A model generated the notes under the pieces. The model searched no databases, was not told the DNA's origin, and saw only the letters and a list, made by a program, of their open reading frames with translations. Shown here one piece after another: positions 54,870-64,000 of a stretch of 64,000 nt of DNA. Location of the stretch: positions 155,001 through 219,000 of the forward strand of contig WBZZ01000141.1 in the NCBI GenBank assembly GCA_019918135.1, given 5' to 3'. Source of the stretch: Paulinella micropora (Eukaryota > Cercozoa > Imbricatea > Euglyphida > Paulinellidae). The translations under genes and the position numbers were made by a program. Each line of letters starts with the position of its first letter. Within the stretch, counting starts at the first letter, position 1.

Positions 54870-54878
54870 TATATAAGG
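54870..54878 (+). promoter_or_regulatory. TATA box-like TATATAAGG
   Basis: It lies 117 bp ahead of the ATG of the 275-aa ORF. A G run followed by a C run (54887-54912) sits between TATA box and ATG, so the leader would be G/C-tract-rich. Confidence 0.5.
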
Positions 54879-54994
54879 AAGTTGGCGGGGGGGGGGCGCA
54901 CCCCCCCCCCCCTTTTCCTGCGCCAGTGCAGCGGCAAGGCGCGGTGTACGCCTCTCACTTTTATTTTTCTTGGTCTTGGCAGAGAGCGCGAGAA

Positions 54995-55822
54995 ATGGCC
55001 ACCGAACCCGAGACTGCCCGGGCGATATCCTACGGGCGTCCGCCTGCTAAACTTCTGCAAACCCCCTCTGCTCTCGCGCGGGCGCCCACTAGGCCCCGCG
55101 GTACCGTGCCCTGCATCCGCCAGTTCGGGCTGACCGGCACTACAATTGTGGCCCCCGGCTGTCGTGTGTATACACACGTGCGGTATCTGCGCGCCGACGA
55201 CACCGGCGACGACTCCGGCGACTATGACGCTGGCAAACATACACTGGAACGGCTGCCCTGGCTTCCGGACGCCGTCCGCACGGCCTCGTGGCTCCTGTCG
55301 CTAGCCCGCCGCCCGCAAACGTCCTGGTTCGAGGCGCTGTTTACTGGCAAACCAGCGGCCTGCACCGAGCTCAAGGGGTCGCTAGGCCTGCCCAACAAGC
55401 AGGGCCAGTGCAAGTTCTCGCTGCGCACGACCGTCCCGGGCCTCTACCACTGGGAGACCTCCGTTTCCTCCTCCTTCGAGTTTCTCCTGGACGTACCACA
55501 GGGTGCGAAGGAGCCCGTGCCGCTGAGGTGCGGCGGGGGCGACGACGTGGAGCACGCGCTGATGGCCACGCTCGCGCAACTCCGGTCCTGCTACGATATC
55601 ATGCTACGCGCCGCCAACGAGCGGGCCAGCGCGTCCAGCGTACTAGACACCCTGCTGCCGGCCGCCGGCTGGGACCTGGCGCGCAGGCGGCGGGAAAATG
55701 TGCAGCTGTTTGTGCGTGACGGCTTGGGCTGCGGGTTGAAACGCCCGCTAACCCGTCTCACGCCCGCGGATGGCCGCCCCCCCAAGAAACGCCTGCCGGA
55801 CCCCGCTCGAAAACAGGGCTAA
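54995..55822 (+). CDS. Intact 275-aa orphan protein
   Basis: This is the longest intact gene of the 48-58 kb block. The ATG at 54995 is preceded by GAGAA-type purines and a TATA box. The frame is open upstream to 54926 but the ATG is the natural start. The product has a basic N-terminus, a beta-rich centre (G-L-T-G-T-T-I-V-A-P-G-C-R-V-Y, C-K-F-S-L-R-T-T-V-P-G-L-Y-H-W-E-T-S-V, F-E-F-L-L-D-V-P-Q-G), a helical part (H-A-L-M-A-T-L-A-Q-L-R-S-C-Y) and a basic tail with a nuclear-signal-like P-P-K-K-R. No signal peptide or membrane segment. I recognise no family. No intron is needed. It is flanked by G/C tracts on both sides and enclosed by the 28-bp inverted repeat. Confidence 0.65.
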   Translation: MATEPETARAISYGRPPAKLLQTPSALARAPTRPRGTVPCIRQFGLTGTTIVAPGCRVYTHVRYLRADDTGDDSGDYDAGKHTLERLPWLPDAVRTASWLLSLARRPQTSWFEALFTGKPAACTELKGSLGLPNKQGQCKFSLRTTVPGLYHWETSVSSSFEFLLDVPQGAKEPVPLRCGGGDDVEHALMATLAQLRSCYDIMLRAANERASASSVLDTLLPAAGWDLARRRRENVQLFVRDGLGCGLKRPLTRLTPADGRPPKKRLPDPARKQG

Positions 55823-55908
55823 CACACCAAGAAATTTAGCGACAAATTTCACGCGGTGGGAAAAAAGGGAGAGAAAGAGAAACAAAAATCCTGTTCGCAA
55901 ATAATCTG

Positions 55909-56066
55909 GGGCAGGAGGGGGGGGGGGAGGGGGAAGGGGAGGGGGAAGGGGGAGGGGAGGGGGACACACCCTCCCCCTCCCCTCTCCCTTCCCTCTCTCT
56001 TTCCCCTCCCCCTCCCCTCCCTCTCCCCCTTCCCTCTCTCTCCCCCCTCCCCCCGCCACTCGCGGG
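55909..56066. repeat. Large G-tract / C-tract inverted block behind the 275-aa ORF
   Basis: About 75 bp of G with single A interruptions, then about 90 bp of C with single T interruptions, ending CCCCCCGCC. The halves are complementary, giving a potential hairpin of more than 60 bp. No coding potential beyond low-complexity frames. Confidence 0.8.
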
Positions 56067-56074
56067 GGAAAGGG

Positions 56075-56600
56075 TGCCAAAGGAAAAAAAAGTTTTGATT
56101 GGTGGAGCACAATTCTGGCGCGCCTTCTTTTTCCCGGGAAAAACATAGTATTGAGTTTATCTGTTGAGGGCCGGGCCGGCCCGTTCATTTGGAGCTAAAT
56201 CCTGCGCTTTCTGCCTCCAGCCCGCGCCAGCGGGGTATGACAGGTGTGTACGCAATGTGGGGCGCTGTGGAGAGACATCAAAGCGAAAACGTATAGTTGC
56301 GAGTGGTGCGCTCTCCAGCACGGACACGACATGAAAGCAAGTCACAATATTCTCTTTGAGACTGCTGAGCCCGCTGACGCGGGCTGAGGGGGGGGGAGGG
56401 TTGCTTTCCAAGATTTCAATCCAATCCGTGTGGTGCAAGTAAAATTTCTTGTTGTTCTTTTAACAAACTTTTTCCCAAAAAAAGATCGCTGGCAGGGGAC
56501 AGGAAAGAAATCAGCAAGTAAAAATGTTTTGCCACAGAAAAGTACAACCCCCCCCCCCCCGCCTCCCTCTCTGCCCGGTGGGAGGGGGGGGCGCTAGAGA
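56075..56600. other. Non-coding stretch with G and C runs
   Basis: No gene is supported. It contains the right copy of the 28-bp inverted repeat, a G run at 56387-56400, and a C run facing a G run (56548-56592). Confidence 0.4.
56401..56428 (-). repeat. 28-bp inverted repeat, right copy
   Basis: Reverse complement of 54712-54739 with 27 of 28 positions equal. It lies directly behind a G tract (56387-56400). Confidence 0.9.
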
Positions 56601-56859
56601 TCTTGCCTCCTAGCGCGGGCACACTGAGTCCTGGACAGAGTAACTAGTGGGGTGTAGGCTTGTTCTGCATGGTTGTTGGTTGAACAAAACTTGGCTTTCA
56701 ATAATACAAAATCTTTTTTTCTTGGAGCGCTTACAGCAGAAAAAAGCTGTTTTTCCCGGCAGAGAAGTCTCGGCATTCCTCGGTTGAGGGGCTGCTGCCC
56801 GCTCGGAGTAGACCACCCAGCGCGAACCTGGGGGAAGGGGGGAGGGGAAGAACTAGAGC

Positions 56860-57715
56860 GTTGCCGGTGCTGACAGGGCATGACTCGTCTTGAGCAACTG
56901 TCTCGTCTCATTCTCGAGTCTGGCTGTCTCAGCTCGGGTAGACCAGATCTGCGCCCAGGCCTGGTCCCGCTCAACCCCGGTTCCGTGGGCGTAGCACGCA
57001 GCTAGCCTGTCCTGTGCCTCCGGGTTTCCCTGCCGCGCGGCCTGTGTATACTAGCGCACGGCTTCGCGGTGGTTCTGCTTCGCGCCTCGGCCCTCGGCCA
57101 GACAGATGCCCAGGGCCAGGGCCGCGTGCTCGTCAAGCTGCTCGGCGGCTTCGGTGTACAACTCGACCGCTCGAGCCTCGTCTTTAGCCACGACCGTGCA
57201 CGATTCGTAGCAGAAGCCAAGCCTGCGCTGAGCCTCCGCGTCGCCCTGCTCGGCCGCGCGTATATACCACTCGGCCGCTCGTGCCTTATCTCTCCCCATG
57301 CCCGCGCCAAATTCGTAGCATAAGCCCAGCTGGCGCTGGGCATGGGCGTCGCCCTGCTCGGCCGCACGCGTGAACCACTGAACCGCCAGGGCCCTGTCCC
57401 TAGCCACTCCCCTGCCATATGTAGCAGAAACCGAGCTCGCACTGCCTTTGCGTCGCACTGCTCGGCTGCTCGCCTATACCATCGGGCCGCCCGTGCCTCA
57501 TCCTTAGCCACACCCGTGCCAAGGCTATAGCATCTGGCGAGGAAGTACTGGGCCAGGGCGTCACCCCGCTCGGCTGCTCGGGTGTACCACTTAACAACGG
57601 CAGTCTCGTCCTCTGCTACGCCCTTGCCGAGGCCGTAGCAAAAACCGAGTTTTAGCTGGGCCTCCGCAAGCCCTTGCTCGGCGGCCCGGCGGTACCACTC
57701 CACCGCCTGGATCAT
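56860..57715 (-). pseudogene. Sel1-repeat protein 3 (six to seven repeats, frame-broken)
   Basis: The ATG at 57715 gives M-I-Q-A-V-E-W-Y-R-R-A-A-E-Q-G. Repeats follow: L-G-F-C-Y-G-L-G-K-G-V, F-L-A-R-C-Y-S-L-G-T-G-V, (frame change near 57450-57470) L-G-F-C-Y-I-W-Q-G, L-G-L-C-Y-E-F-G-A-G-M, L-G-F-C-Y-E-S-C-T-V-V, L-G-I-C-L-A-E-G-R-G-A, then (after a TAG near 57055, where the repeat has Trp) L-A-A-C-Y-A-H-G-T-G-V-E-R-D, and a helical tail. Each repeat has the A-x2-W-Y-x2-A-A helix. One frame change and one stop in about 285 codons suggest a young pseudogene or two base errors. Confidence 0.7.
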
Positions 57716-57838
57716 TGCCCCTTTTGCCTCCTCCCCTTAGTTGTAGCCTATCACGGATTTCCCCCCGGGCATCTAAAGTACGCCGAGAGCCGCTCACCTG
57801 TCAGCGGGCGCCCGAACCGGGGCTTGTACAGAGAGACC

Positions 57839-58003
57839 ATGGCTCGCATGTACTTTCTCCGACAGCAGATGCCGGCCGGCTGCCGCGTGTTTTACGTGTG
57901 GGAACACGAGTACAAAAGAATCAAAAATAAGCCGTTGGTCAGAGCGTCGTCAATATTGCAAGAGCTGCCGCCCTGGCAGGAAGAGGAAGAAGAAGCATTG
58001 TGA
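57839..58003 (+). CDS. Small protein of 54 aa with acidic C-terminus
   Basis: The ATG at 57839 has a purine at -3 (GACCATGG, a good Kozak-like context). The product is rich in aromatic and basic residues (F-Y-V-W-E-H-E-Y-K-R-I-K) and ends E-E-E-E-E-A-L. A polyadenylation signal lies 76 bp behind the stop. It is divergent from Sel1 gene 3, with 123 bp between the starts. No family was recognised. Confidence 0.45.
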   Translation: MARMYFLRQQMPAGCRVFYVWEHEYKRIKNKPLVRASSILQELPPWQEEEEEAL

Positions 58004-58078
58004 ATCCAAAAAGCCATTAAAAGAAATCAAGTAAATACAAGGGAGAAAAGGAGATCTTATTAACTCACAACATTTTTT

Positions 58079-58084
58079 AATAAA
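58079..58084 (+). terminator. Polyadenylation signal AATAAA
   Basis: AATAAA inside TTTTTTAATAAAAAG, 76 bp behind the stop of the 54-aa ORF. Confidence 0.5.
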
Positions 58085-58296
58085 AAGCTTATAATTAGGG
58101 TGCAGCAGAAGCGCCTGTCCCGTTTCTAACCTGCGAAAACACTTCGAAGCATGGGACCCTTGCTTTAGCAAAGGCTTTCCACACTGAAGACGTCCGTCGT
58201 ATTTCTTCCGAATAGACCAGCAAAAGAACACCCAAGCTTCCGGGAAGCTCGCGCAGGCTGTAAGAGACGGCGTGTGAGACGAAAATTCGTAGACGA

Positions 58297-58692
58297 AGTA
58301 AGTACACTAGTAGACATTAGTCTCCGGATACTCGAATAATCGTTTGCGCTGAGGCACTTTGATCAAAGGTTGAAGGAACAATAATGAATTTAATCAATTG
58401 TTAGAAACCAATGACTGAAACTCAATCTAATTTACCATAAATTTATAGTGAAATAAATACCACAAATTTATATACTGATCTTGTGGTCAGAAATTCAAGT
58501 GATGATTCAGTATGGGCCAATCTATACTAACTGGCAACTAATTGTGAATAACGGTAATATCAACTTAACGAATAATAATTATGATACGAAATATGAAAAT
58601 GGTAATGAATATGATCCGGTCAAATATAAATGTTATGTCGTGAAATTGACCATAAAAGGTAACAATATATTTAGTAAACATTATTGCTTACT
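58297..58692 (-). repeat. 3' LTR of Copia element B
   Basis: 396 bp. Plus-strand ends are AGTAAG and CTTACT. Inverted match to 43729-44124 and 35834-36229. The purine tract adjoins it on the element side (CTCCCCCTC on the plus strand). Confidence 0.95.
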
Positions 58693-58934
58693 CTCCCCCT
58701 CGGCATAACATATATGTATATGTATATTATCTTCAAGTTACTAACATGATTGGCCATATGAAACTATATGTAAACTAGCGATTCATGATGATGAAGTATG
58801 ATACATGTTAATGTTGCATTAACACTAAAAATGAAAAAAAAAATTCGTAAGCATCAAAGGATGCAGGTCCTTGCAGCGGTGTAGCAAGTCTGTTGAATAA
58901 ATTCATCCTAAGTGTCTGTAAAAGCTAGAGGCAT

Positions 58935-60390
58935 TAAACCTCAAACTGCGGTAAAGCGTCCCTGAGCAACACCGTAAACTGTGCGACTAGTTCCAAGAAA
59001 CGTGGCGTCGGTAGTGACTTCGTCAGCATGTCCGCCAGATTGTCCTTCGTCGAAACGTGTCGTACGATCACTTCGCCAGCCCGTACTCGTTCTACCACGT
59101 AATGGTGTTTGAGTGCTAAGTGGCGTGTGCGATCAGTGGCCATGCCGTTCGTTGCGTTCAGGACCACCCCCGGTTGTCGTTATTGATAGTTGATGGCGTC
59201 GGCAACGGAATTCCAACGTCCTTGCACATATGCAATATCGCGATTGCTGTTCGGCATGTCGTTGAGTTGGCGATCGTTTCAGCATCCTGAGTCGATAGTG
59301 CGACTGTGGGTTGGCGCTTCGAACTCCATGCGATGGGCCCAGTCGTCATGTGCAGTTGGCCGGTTCTTGATCGTCGCGTGTACTCACATGCGCCCAAGTT
59401 GGCATCGGAATACGATATAAGCTCGAAGCTGCGGGTCCGAAATGGGAAGAAAATCCTTCTAGGTGTTCGCAGAAATCTGAGGATGCGAGCTATTGCTGAG
59501 TACGCCACGTCAGGCTTCTTTGATGCGAGTACCGCCGCGTGGTTGACCGCGTAGGTGATGGCCGGTTGAGTCTGAGTCGCAGGCCAGAGAAGGGCGCCAA
59601 GCAAGCGAGGGAGCGAGAAACGCCGAAGCATAGCTTCTTTGCTGGCTGGGGGAGGGTCAGTCGTCGCTGTAGGAGTAGCGACTGGCTTGGCTTCTTGGAA
59701 GTTGAAATCCCTAAGCATGCCCTTAATGTATTCATGCTGATGTATGACTATGCCCTCTGAAGTCCGAACAAACTGCAAGCCACAAAATGTTTTGACTTGT
59801 CCTAGGTCCTTCACTCTAAATAAATGTTTCAGTTTGGTGAACAGGGCATTGTGCTCGTCTTTGGTATTATGAAACACGAGCAAGTCATCAGTGCGCAGGA
59901 GTAGATAGGGGGGTAGTTTCTGTCTGCCTGTGACTGAAGGTAGGAAGAAAATGCATGGGTCTAATGTTGACTGTTTATATCCTATACTTCTCACATTAGT
60001 AGACACATGGTCAAACCACCTTCGCCCTGCCTGGGGGGTTCCGTACAGTGCTTTCTTCAACAATAGAATCATTGAAGGGTCGCTTTTGTTTTCGTACCCC
60101 TTAGGCGGAAAGGCGAAGGCAATGTCCTTCATATCTGCATGGGAATAGGCTTGTGAAAAGTCGAGGTGAGAGATCATGAGGTCATTGAATGCAGCATAAG
60201 ATACTAGTAGCAAAAGAAACATTGGTTGGGCGGTGGGGGAAGAGCATTCATATGGATTGTAATGAATGTATTCTTTCATCCTACTTCCTAAAGCTACTAG
60301 TTGCGATTTGTATTTCTCCTGACCTGTAGACTCATCTGTCTTTATGGCATCAACAAATGTTGTATGGACAGGAGGTACATTCGCTGTTAT
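58935..60390 (-). CDS. Copia B reverse transcriptase and RNase H regions
   Basis: The motifs are the same as in element A, including the L-R-T-D-D-L-L loop and L-A-D-M-L-T-K-S-L near the end. Confidence 0.8.
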
Positions 60391-60659
60391 TGCTGCGGCT
60401 CGAGGTACCCATTGCAGTGCTTTGCATTCGAACAAACCTTGTAACTCGGCTAGTTGAGCAGCATGTACCTGAGGGTGTGACTTTATGGTTTTCTGTGGGA
60501 TATGTAACACTCTTGTGAACAAACAATAGCTGTCCTGTCCTAAGGCCTCCTCTTCCTCCTCCTCAAACTCATGAGCAACAATAATGTGTGCGGTATGAGT
60601 GGGGTGGTTTGCTGGTGTTTGTTTCCTAAGCCTGGGCCCAGCAACTATGTTTGTTGAAG

Positions 60660-62600
60660 TTATTGCAGCACCATCCCATGTTTGTGGTATGCCCTTGTTA
60701 CTACTCCATCTATCTGGTAGAGGGAATTGTGGTGCAGATGAGGAGTGTTGGGCTGGGTTTGATGTTGCTCTGTTGTGTTGTGTCGTTTGCCGAGGTGCTG
60801 TGTTCGTCTTTTTCTCTTGTGCAACCGTTGTTGCTGGAGTGGGAGCAAATGCATTTGGTGGGGGATGGAGTGAGCCAAAATATGGGCTTGGTTGCACGTA
60901 AAGACTTGAAGTGGCCTTGGTGGTGTGTGGGGTTGTCGTGTGTCATCGTCCAGTGTGTCGAGTGTGTTTTCTGAGGAATGTGGCAGTTGGTTTGTTGGCC
61001 ACCAGCCACTGGGTGTGTTGGAGTCCTGAAATTGTGGCAGTTGGTCCTCGTTTTTCCACTGGACTGACTGGGTAGATGGTATGCTAGTGGTAGGAGGCGA
61101 GGTGGAGGATGTTATGTTGTGCGACACTAGTAGTGGTTGCCAAGGTCGTGCAGGTATTTTGCATGTGTAGCCACGAGTCATTGTATCGAAACGAACATTA
61201 CGTTTTTCTACTGTGGCTGTCTGTTTGGTGTCGTGAATGAGGATTTTATAGACTCGACGAAATATGTTGTAGCCAATGAGAGTACCTGGCACGGCGACAG
61301 GCTGTGCTTTCGTCGTTTCCATTTTCACCCAGGCGAGGCATCCGAAAGGTTGCACGAACGATTGCACAGGTTTTCGGCCCATAAGCAATTCCCAAGGGGA
61401 TTTGCCTTTGTCCTTACCTCTGCAAAGGGGCGTGACCATTCGTATGGCTAGTGTCGCTTTATGTGTGTCCTCCCAAAATGTGTTAGGCAGGCCTGCATCT
61501 AACTGTGCTGCTAGTGCGCGTGTGTCGTCTGTCCTATTCATTCTTTCAGCAAAGGGGTTCATGTTAGGCTCGTTACGTGTGGTGGTTTTGAGGATGATGC
61601 CGTGTTTGTCTGTGTAGTCTTTTAGTACTTTAGAGACAAACTCGCCATCTGCTCTTATCTGCTTTAGTTTGTTGCCTGACTGTCGTTCAAAGAAAGCAAA
61701 TATGCGTGTTAAATGTGGCATGTAAAGCTTAGCTTCGCGGGTAGGTGTGTAGAGGTCACAAGCAAACTTAGAGCGAGAACATGTCACTCCCCCTCTGTAG
61801 TAGTTACCGTATCTTGACATTACGGGGAATGGGCCGCTGAAATCTATGTTGAGTGCTTCACCTTGCTTATATTCTAGGTCTAGATAGTTAACTCTGTACA
61901 TAGGGGGTTTGTTAGGTTTGCCCCTATTGCATCCATGACATGCACGTACCAGACGCATCCAATCTTTGCCAGCGATGCGTCTGCCTACGCTCTTTGCAAA
62001 CTCGTTCATTATGAGTGGGTTTGCATGCATCAGAGCTCTGTGTATGATCATTGGATCGTACGGTGCATGTGATGGGAGAGGATTGACTGACCATATTATT
62101 AATGCAAGGTCTGGTAGGTTGTCGATGGTTGCAGCCAGTGACAGTTGTTCTCTCTGCTTGTACCTGTATGGTATATATCTTTGATGAGGGTCAAGTGGTG
62201 TCATTCCTGGCTTATCTAACTCGTATAGCAAGTGTGAATTGAGCCTCCCTCTTGCTAGTATGTTCTTCTTGTCAAGTGTTATGGGCTTGTCATAGATAAA
62301 TACTTGACCACTTTGATGGATGATTGTTTTGTGCATGTCATGGTCAAGGCGTGGGGTGGGAACAAGGTTGAATGGTAATGACGGTGATATGAGTGAGTTG
62401 GGAAATGACTGTTTAACCGATTGACCATAACCATTGAGCCACGTCGGAGTGGCAGTAGCCCGCGTCCTCACCGGAAGCGGCTTACCAGATATGTTATTGA
62501 GGAAAGCCGGTTTCTCTTCGCGGATAGACTTGGGGTCGATAGGCGCCTTCTCATGGAATAGCCATCGGTTGCATGCGCTGTCGACCACGTCAGGGGGATT
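60660..62600 (-). CDS. Copia B integrase and protease-like regions
   Basis: The motifs match element A: V-V-D-S-A-C-N, I-D-F-S-G-P-F-P, I-R-A-D-G-E-F and E-P-N-M-N-P-F-A-E-R, then the Gln/Thr/His-rich linker. The integrase is uninterrupted over a longer stretch than in A. Confidence 0.8.
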   Translation of the reverse strand, partial: NPPDVVDSACNRWLFHEKAPIDPKSIREEKPAFLNNISGKPLPVRTRATATPTWLNGYGQSVKQSFPNSLISPSLPFNLVPTPRLDHDMHKTIIHQSGQVFIYDKPITLDKKNILARGRLNSHLLYELDKPGMTPLDPHQRYIPYRYKQREQLSLAATIDNLPDLALIIWSVNPLPSHAPYDPMIIHRALMHANPLIMNEFAKSVGRRIAGKDWMRLVRACHGCNRGKPNKPPMYRVNYLDLEYKQGEALNIDFSGPFPVMSRYGNYYRGGVTCSRSKFACDLYTPTREAKLYMPHLTRIFAFFERQSGNKLKQIRADGEFVSKVLKDYTDKHGIILKTTTRNEPNMNPFAERMNRTDDTRALAAQLDAGLPNTFWEDTHKATLAIRMVTPLCRGKDKGKSPWELLMGRKPVQSFVQPFGCLAWVKMETTKAQPVAVPGTLIGYNIFRRVYKILIHDTKQTATVEKRNVRFDTMTRGYTCKIPARPWQPLLVSHNITSSTSPPTTSIPSTQSVQWKNEDQLPQFQDSNTPSGWWPTNQLPHSSENTLDTLDDDTRQPHTPPRPLQVFTCNQAHILAHSIPHQMHLLPLQQQRLHKRKRRTQHLGKRHNTTEQHQTQPNTPHLHHNSLYQIDGVVTRAYHKHGMVLQ

Positions 62601-63653
62601 GCCGTCGGCCATTAGCATATAGTGGACCATAGGGCGCTTGAGCTCTGCCCGTTCTAAGTCCATTGTCTCCTGCATCCATCTGTTGTATTCGTCCATGTTC
62701 TTGAACTCCAACTATTCCAGCTCTGGATGCCTGTTGACGTAGTATTGCCACTCGCGTACGTTGGCGAAGTCCAGGGCGGGTGGGTAGAGATAGTTCTCAT
62801 GTTCAGGGTCGTCGAGCTCCGGGTCGTCGATGTCGTCAGTTGCATCTTCGTCAGGGATGGTTGCAACGTCTGTGGTATCTTCTTTCGGGTCCCTTATTGC
62901 TTCTAATTCGTCAAATACGTCTGCCATTAACACGAATTCGAATGTGTGTGAGTAGTCATGACGTCGTAGTCGTTCGCGTAGTTTTTCAGCTTCCACACGT
63001 CCGGCAGGTGGGTAATAGTTGAGCGGTGGTCTCACGTTGTCGTTGAATAGTGGTTCTATTTCAGGTGTGTATGGTGCTGGAGGCGGTGAACGCTTCACAT
63101 CGGACGGCGTGTCGGGTATGTTGAGTATGCGTTTCAGTTGCTTCTCCAGTTGTTCTCGCCATCTTTCGCCTGCTGCACCTACACCGTAGGGTTCGTGCTG
63201 TTCTTGTCCGGTCTCATCTGTTCCACTTGGAGGTGGTGGGAGCATAGTCCATGGTGGGTCCGTCTCGTTGATTGTAAACGCTTCGTCGAAGTTGGGTATG
63301 TCCGGCGTGGTAGCGGCGAGCGCAGCTAAGTTCGCATTCGGTGTCGAAGAGGTCACCTCGTAGTCTTCTTCGTTTTCCGTGAAGTTAAGGTGGGCGTGTG
63401 ATTGTGCCCTTGTGGCCGTCCTGGGGTCTACACGTCTCCCCCTCGTCATAAATTCATCTAGGCTCATCGCCATATCTACCATTGTGGGTGAGTCTATCAA
63501 CAGTGGTGCGTGTGGTCCACCTTCACTGTAACGTAACAGATGTTGAAATGCGAGGTCGCCTAGCTCGGGCTGGTCCGTTGGTATGCAGAGTAGATCGTAT
63601 CTCGTTCCCCTTTCTTGAAGTCGGTTGATGAGTGGATGCCGCTTGGCCATGTT

Positions 63654-63935
63654 GCAGAACTCTTTGTGTGCCGGCCAATCGGTCCTCTGATGATCGGTGT
63701 TGCAGTAGTAGAAGAGTTGACATCCGCTGCAACGCAGTTTCCCTTCTTGGTTGCCGTAGTAGGTGCAATCCCATCTAATGCTGCCGCGTCTGGTTTCGCG
63801 TATAGTCTAGCAGTCGACGCAGTCTGGTTTGGTTAGTGCCCAGTTCTCCGGGAGTAGTCGGAAGTCCTTCACGATGCTCCAGTAGGCCAGCTCATCGGTG
63901 GTAGGGTGACGAAAGCAATGATGTGCATCTGTCCA
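63654..63935 (-). CDS. Copia B MYND finger and HxCxRH/YWSI module
   Basis: MYND lies at 63654-63767 with the same ligand pattern as in A and one codon fewer between the second and third Cys. The HxCxRH/YWSI module lies at 63840-63935. Confidence 0.8.
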
Positions 63936-64000
63936 AGCGAAGGTGTATCGTCGTTCTGTTGGCTGTGAAACTCCAGGTACACGTCTGTATTGCACTGTTT

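Larger units (their letters stand above)
58297..64000 (-). mobile_element. Copia element B, near-identical inverted copy of element A (continues past the window end)
   Basis: Read on the minus strand it ends with a 396-bp LTR (58297-58692) of the A family. From right to left it carries the HxCxRH/YWSI module, MYND finger, protease-like region, integrase, RT and RNase H at the same spacing as in A. Only scattered substitutions and a few small indels distinguish the two. It looks structurally whole up to the window edge, with a few coding breaks, most of them shared with A. The gag, leader and 5' LTR lie beyond 64000. The sequence next to the LTR is GACGA (58292-58296), the candidate target duplication. 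Confidence 0.9.

Noticed and set aside
56594-56974. Minus-strand frame of 126 codons
   Set aside because: It overlaps the tail of Sel1 gene 3 in another frame and has no motif.
48494-58084. Firm call of an integrated giant virus
   Set aside because: No capsid, DNA polymerase, packaging ATPase or other hallmark gene is visible; gene content alone is not enough.

Overview
This is a repeat-rich piece of a nuclear genome from a eukaryotic microbe, most likely a unicellular alga or another protist. The evidence is a GT-AG intron of 56 nt, AATAAA signals just behind stop codons, four retroelement classes, and extracellular multi-domain genes with Ser/Thr/Pro/Val-rich stalks, EGF and discoidin-like modules. 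I cannot name the species; no rRNA, tRNA or CRISPR array was seen.

Layout. 1-7617: coding part of an unclassified element (cut by the window edge) that encodes an AlkB-like dioxygenase domain and two ubiquitin-protease-like (USP) domains, followed by an AT-rich non-coding stretch. 8551-14884: a tyrosine-recombinase (DIRS/Ngaro-like) retroelement on the minus strand, bounded by 148-bp direct repeats. About 15.4-20.9 kb: a decayed Ty3/gypsy pol region. 21629-22631 (minus): a host gene for a protein with repeated H-x-x-G-C-x-C-x-x-C motifs. About 23.3-30.1 kb: Copia element 1. About 30.1-31.8 kb: the 5' fragment of another Copia element (C). 31.77-48.15 kb (minus): two head-to-tail paralogues of a secreted PKD/DUF285/EGF/discoidin gene, both frame-disrupted. 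The upstream one is split inside an EGF repeat by Copia element A (35834-44124, 396-bp LTRs, 5-bp target duplication). 48.5-58.1 kb: a GC-rich block of small, apparently intronless genes (Sel1 repeats, a double-MYND protein, a nicotinamidase-like gene, orphans) separated by long G or C tracts and AT-rich motifs; most of its genes are frame-broken. 58297 to the window end: Copia element B, a near-identical copy of A in the opposite direction.

The most interesting points are these. (1) Two distinct Copia lineages carry an intact MYND zinc finger and two further conserved modules between their gag knuckles and protease, an arrangement I do not know from described Copia elements. (2) The element at the left edge combines AlkB and USP-like domains. 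(3) The 48-58 kb block has an odd architecture of G/C tracts and repeated TTTTAATAA motifs at its gene boundaries. Because nearly every non-mobile gene here is frame-disrupted, real decay and base-level assembly error both have to be kept in mind.
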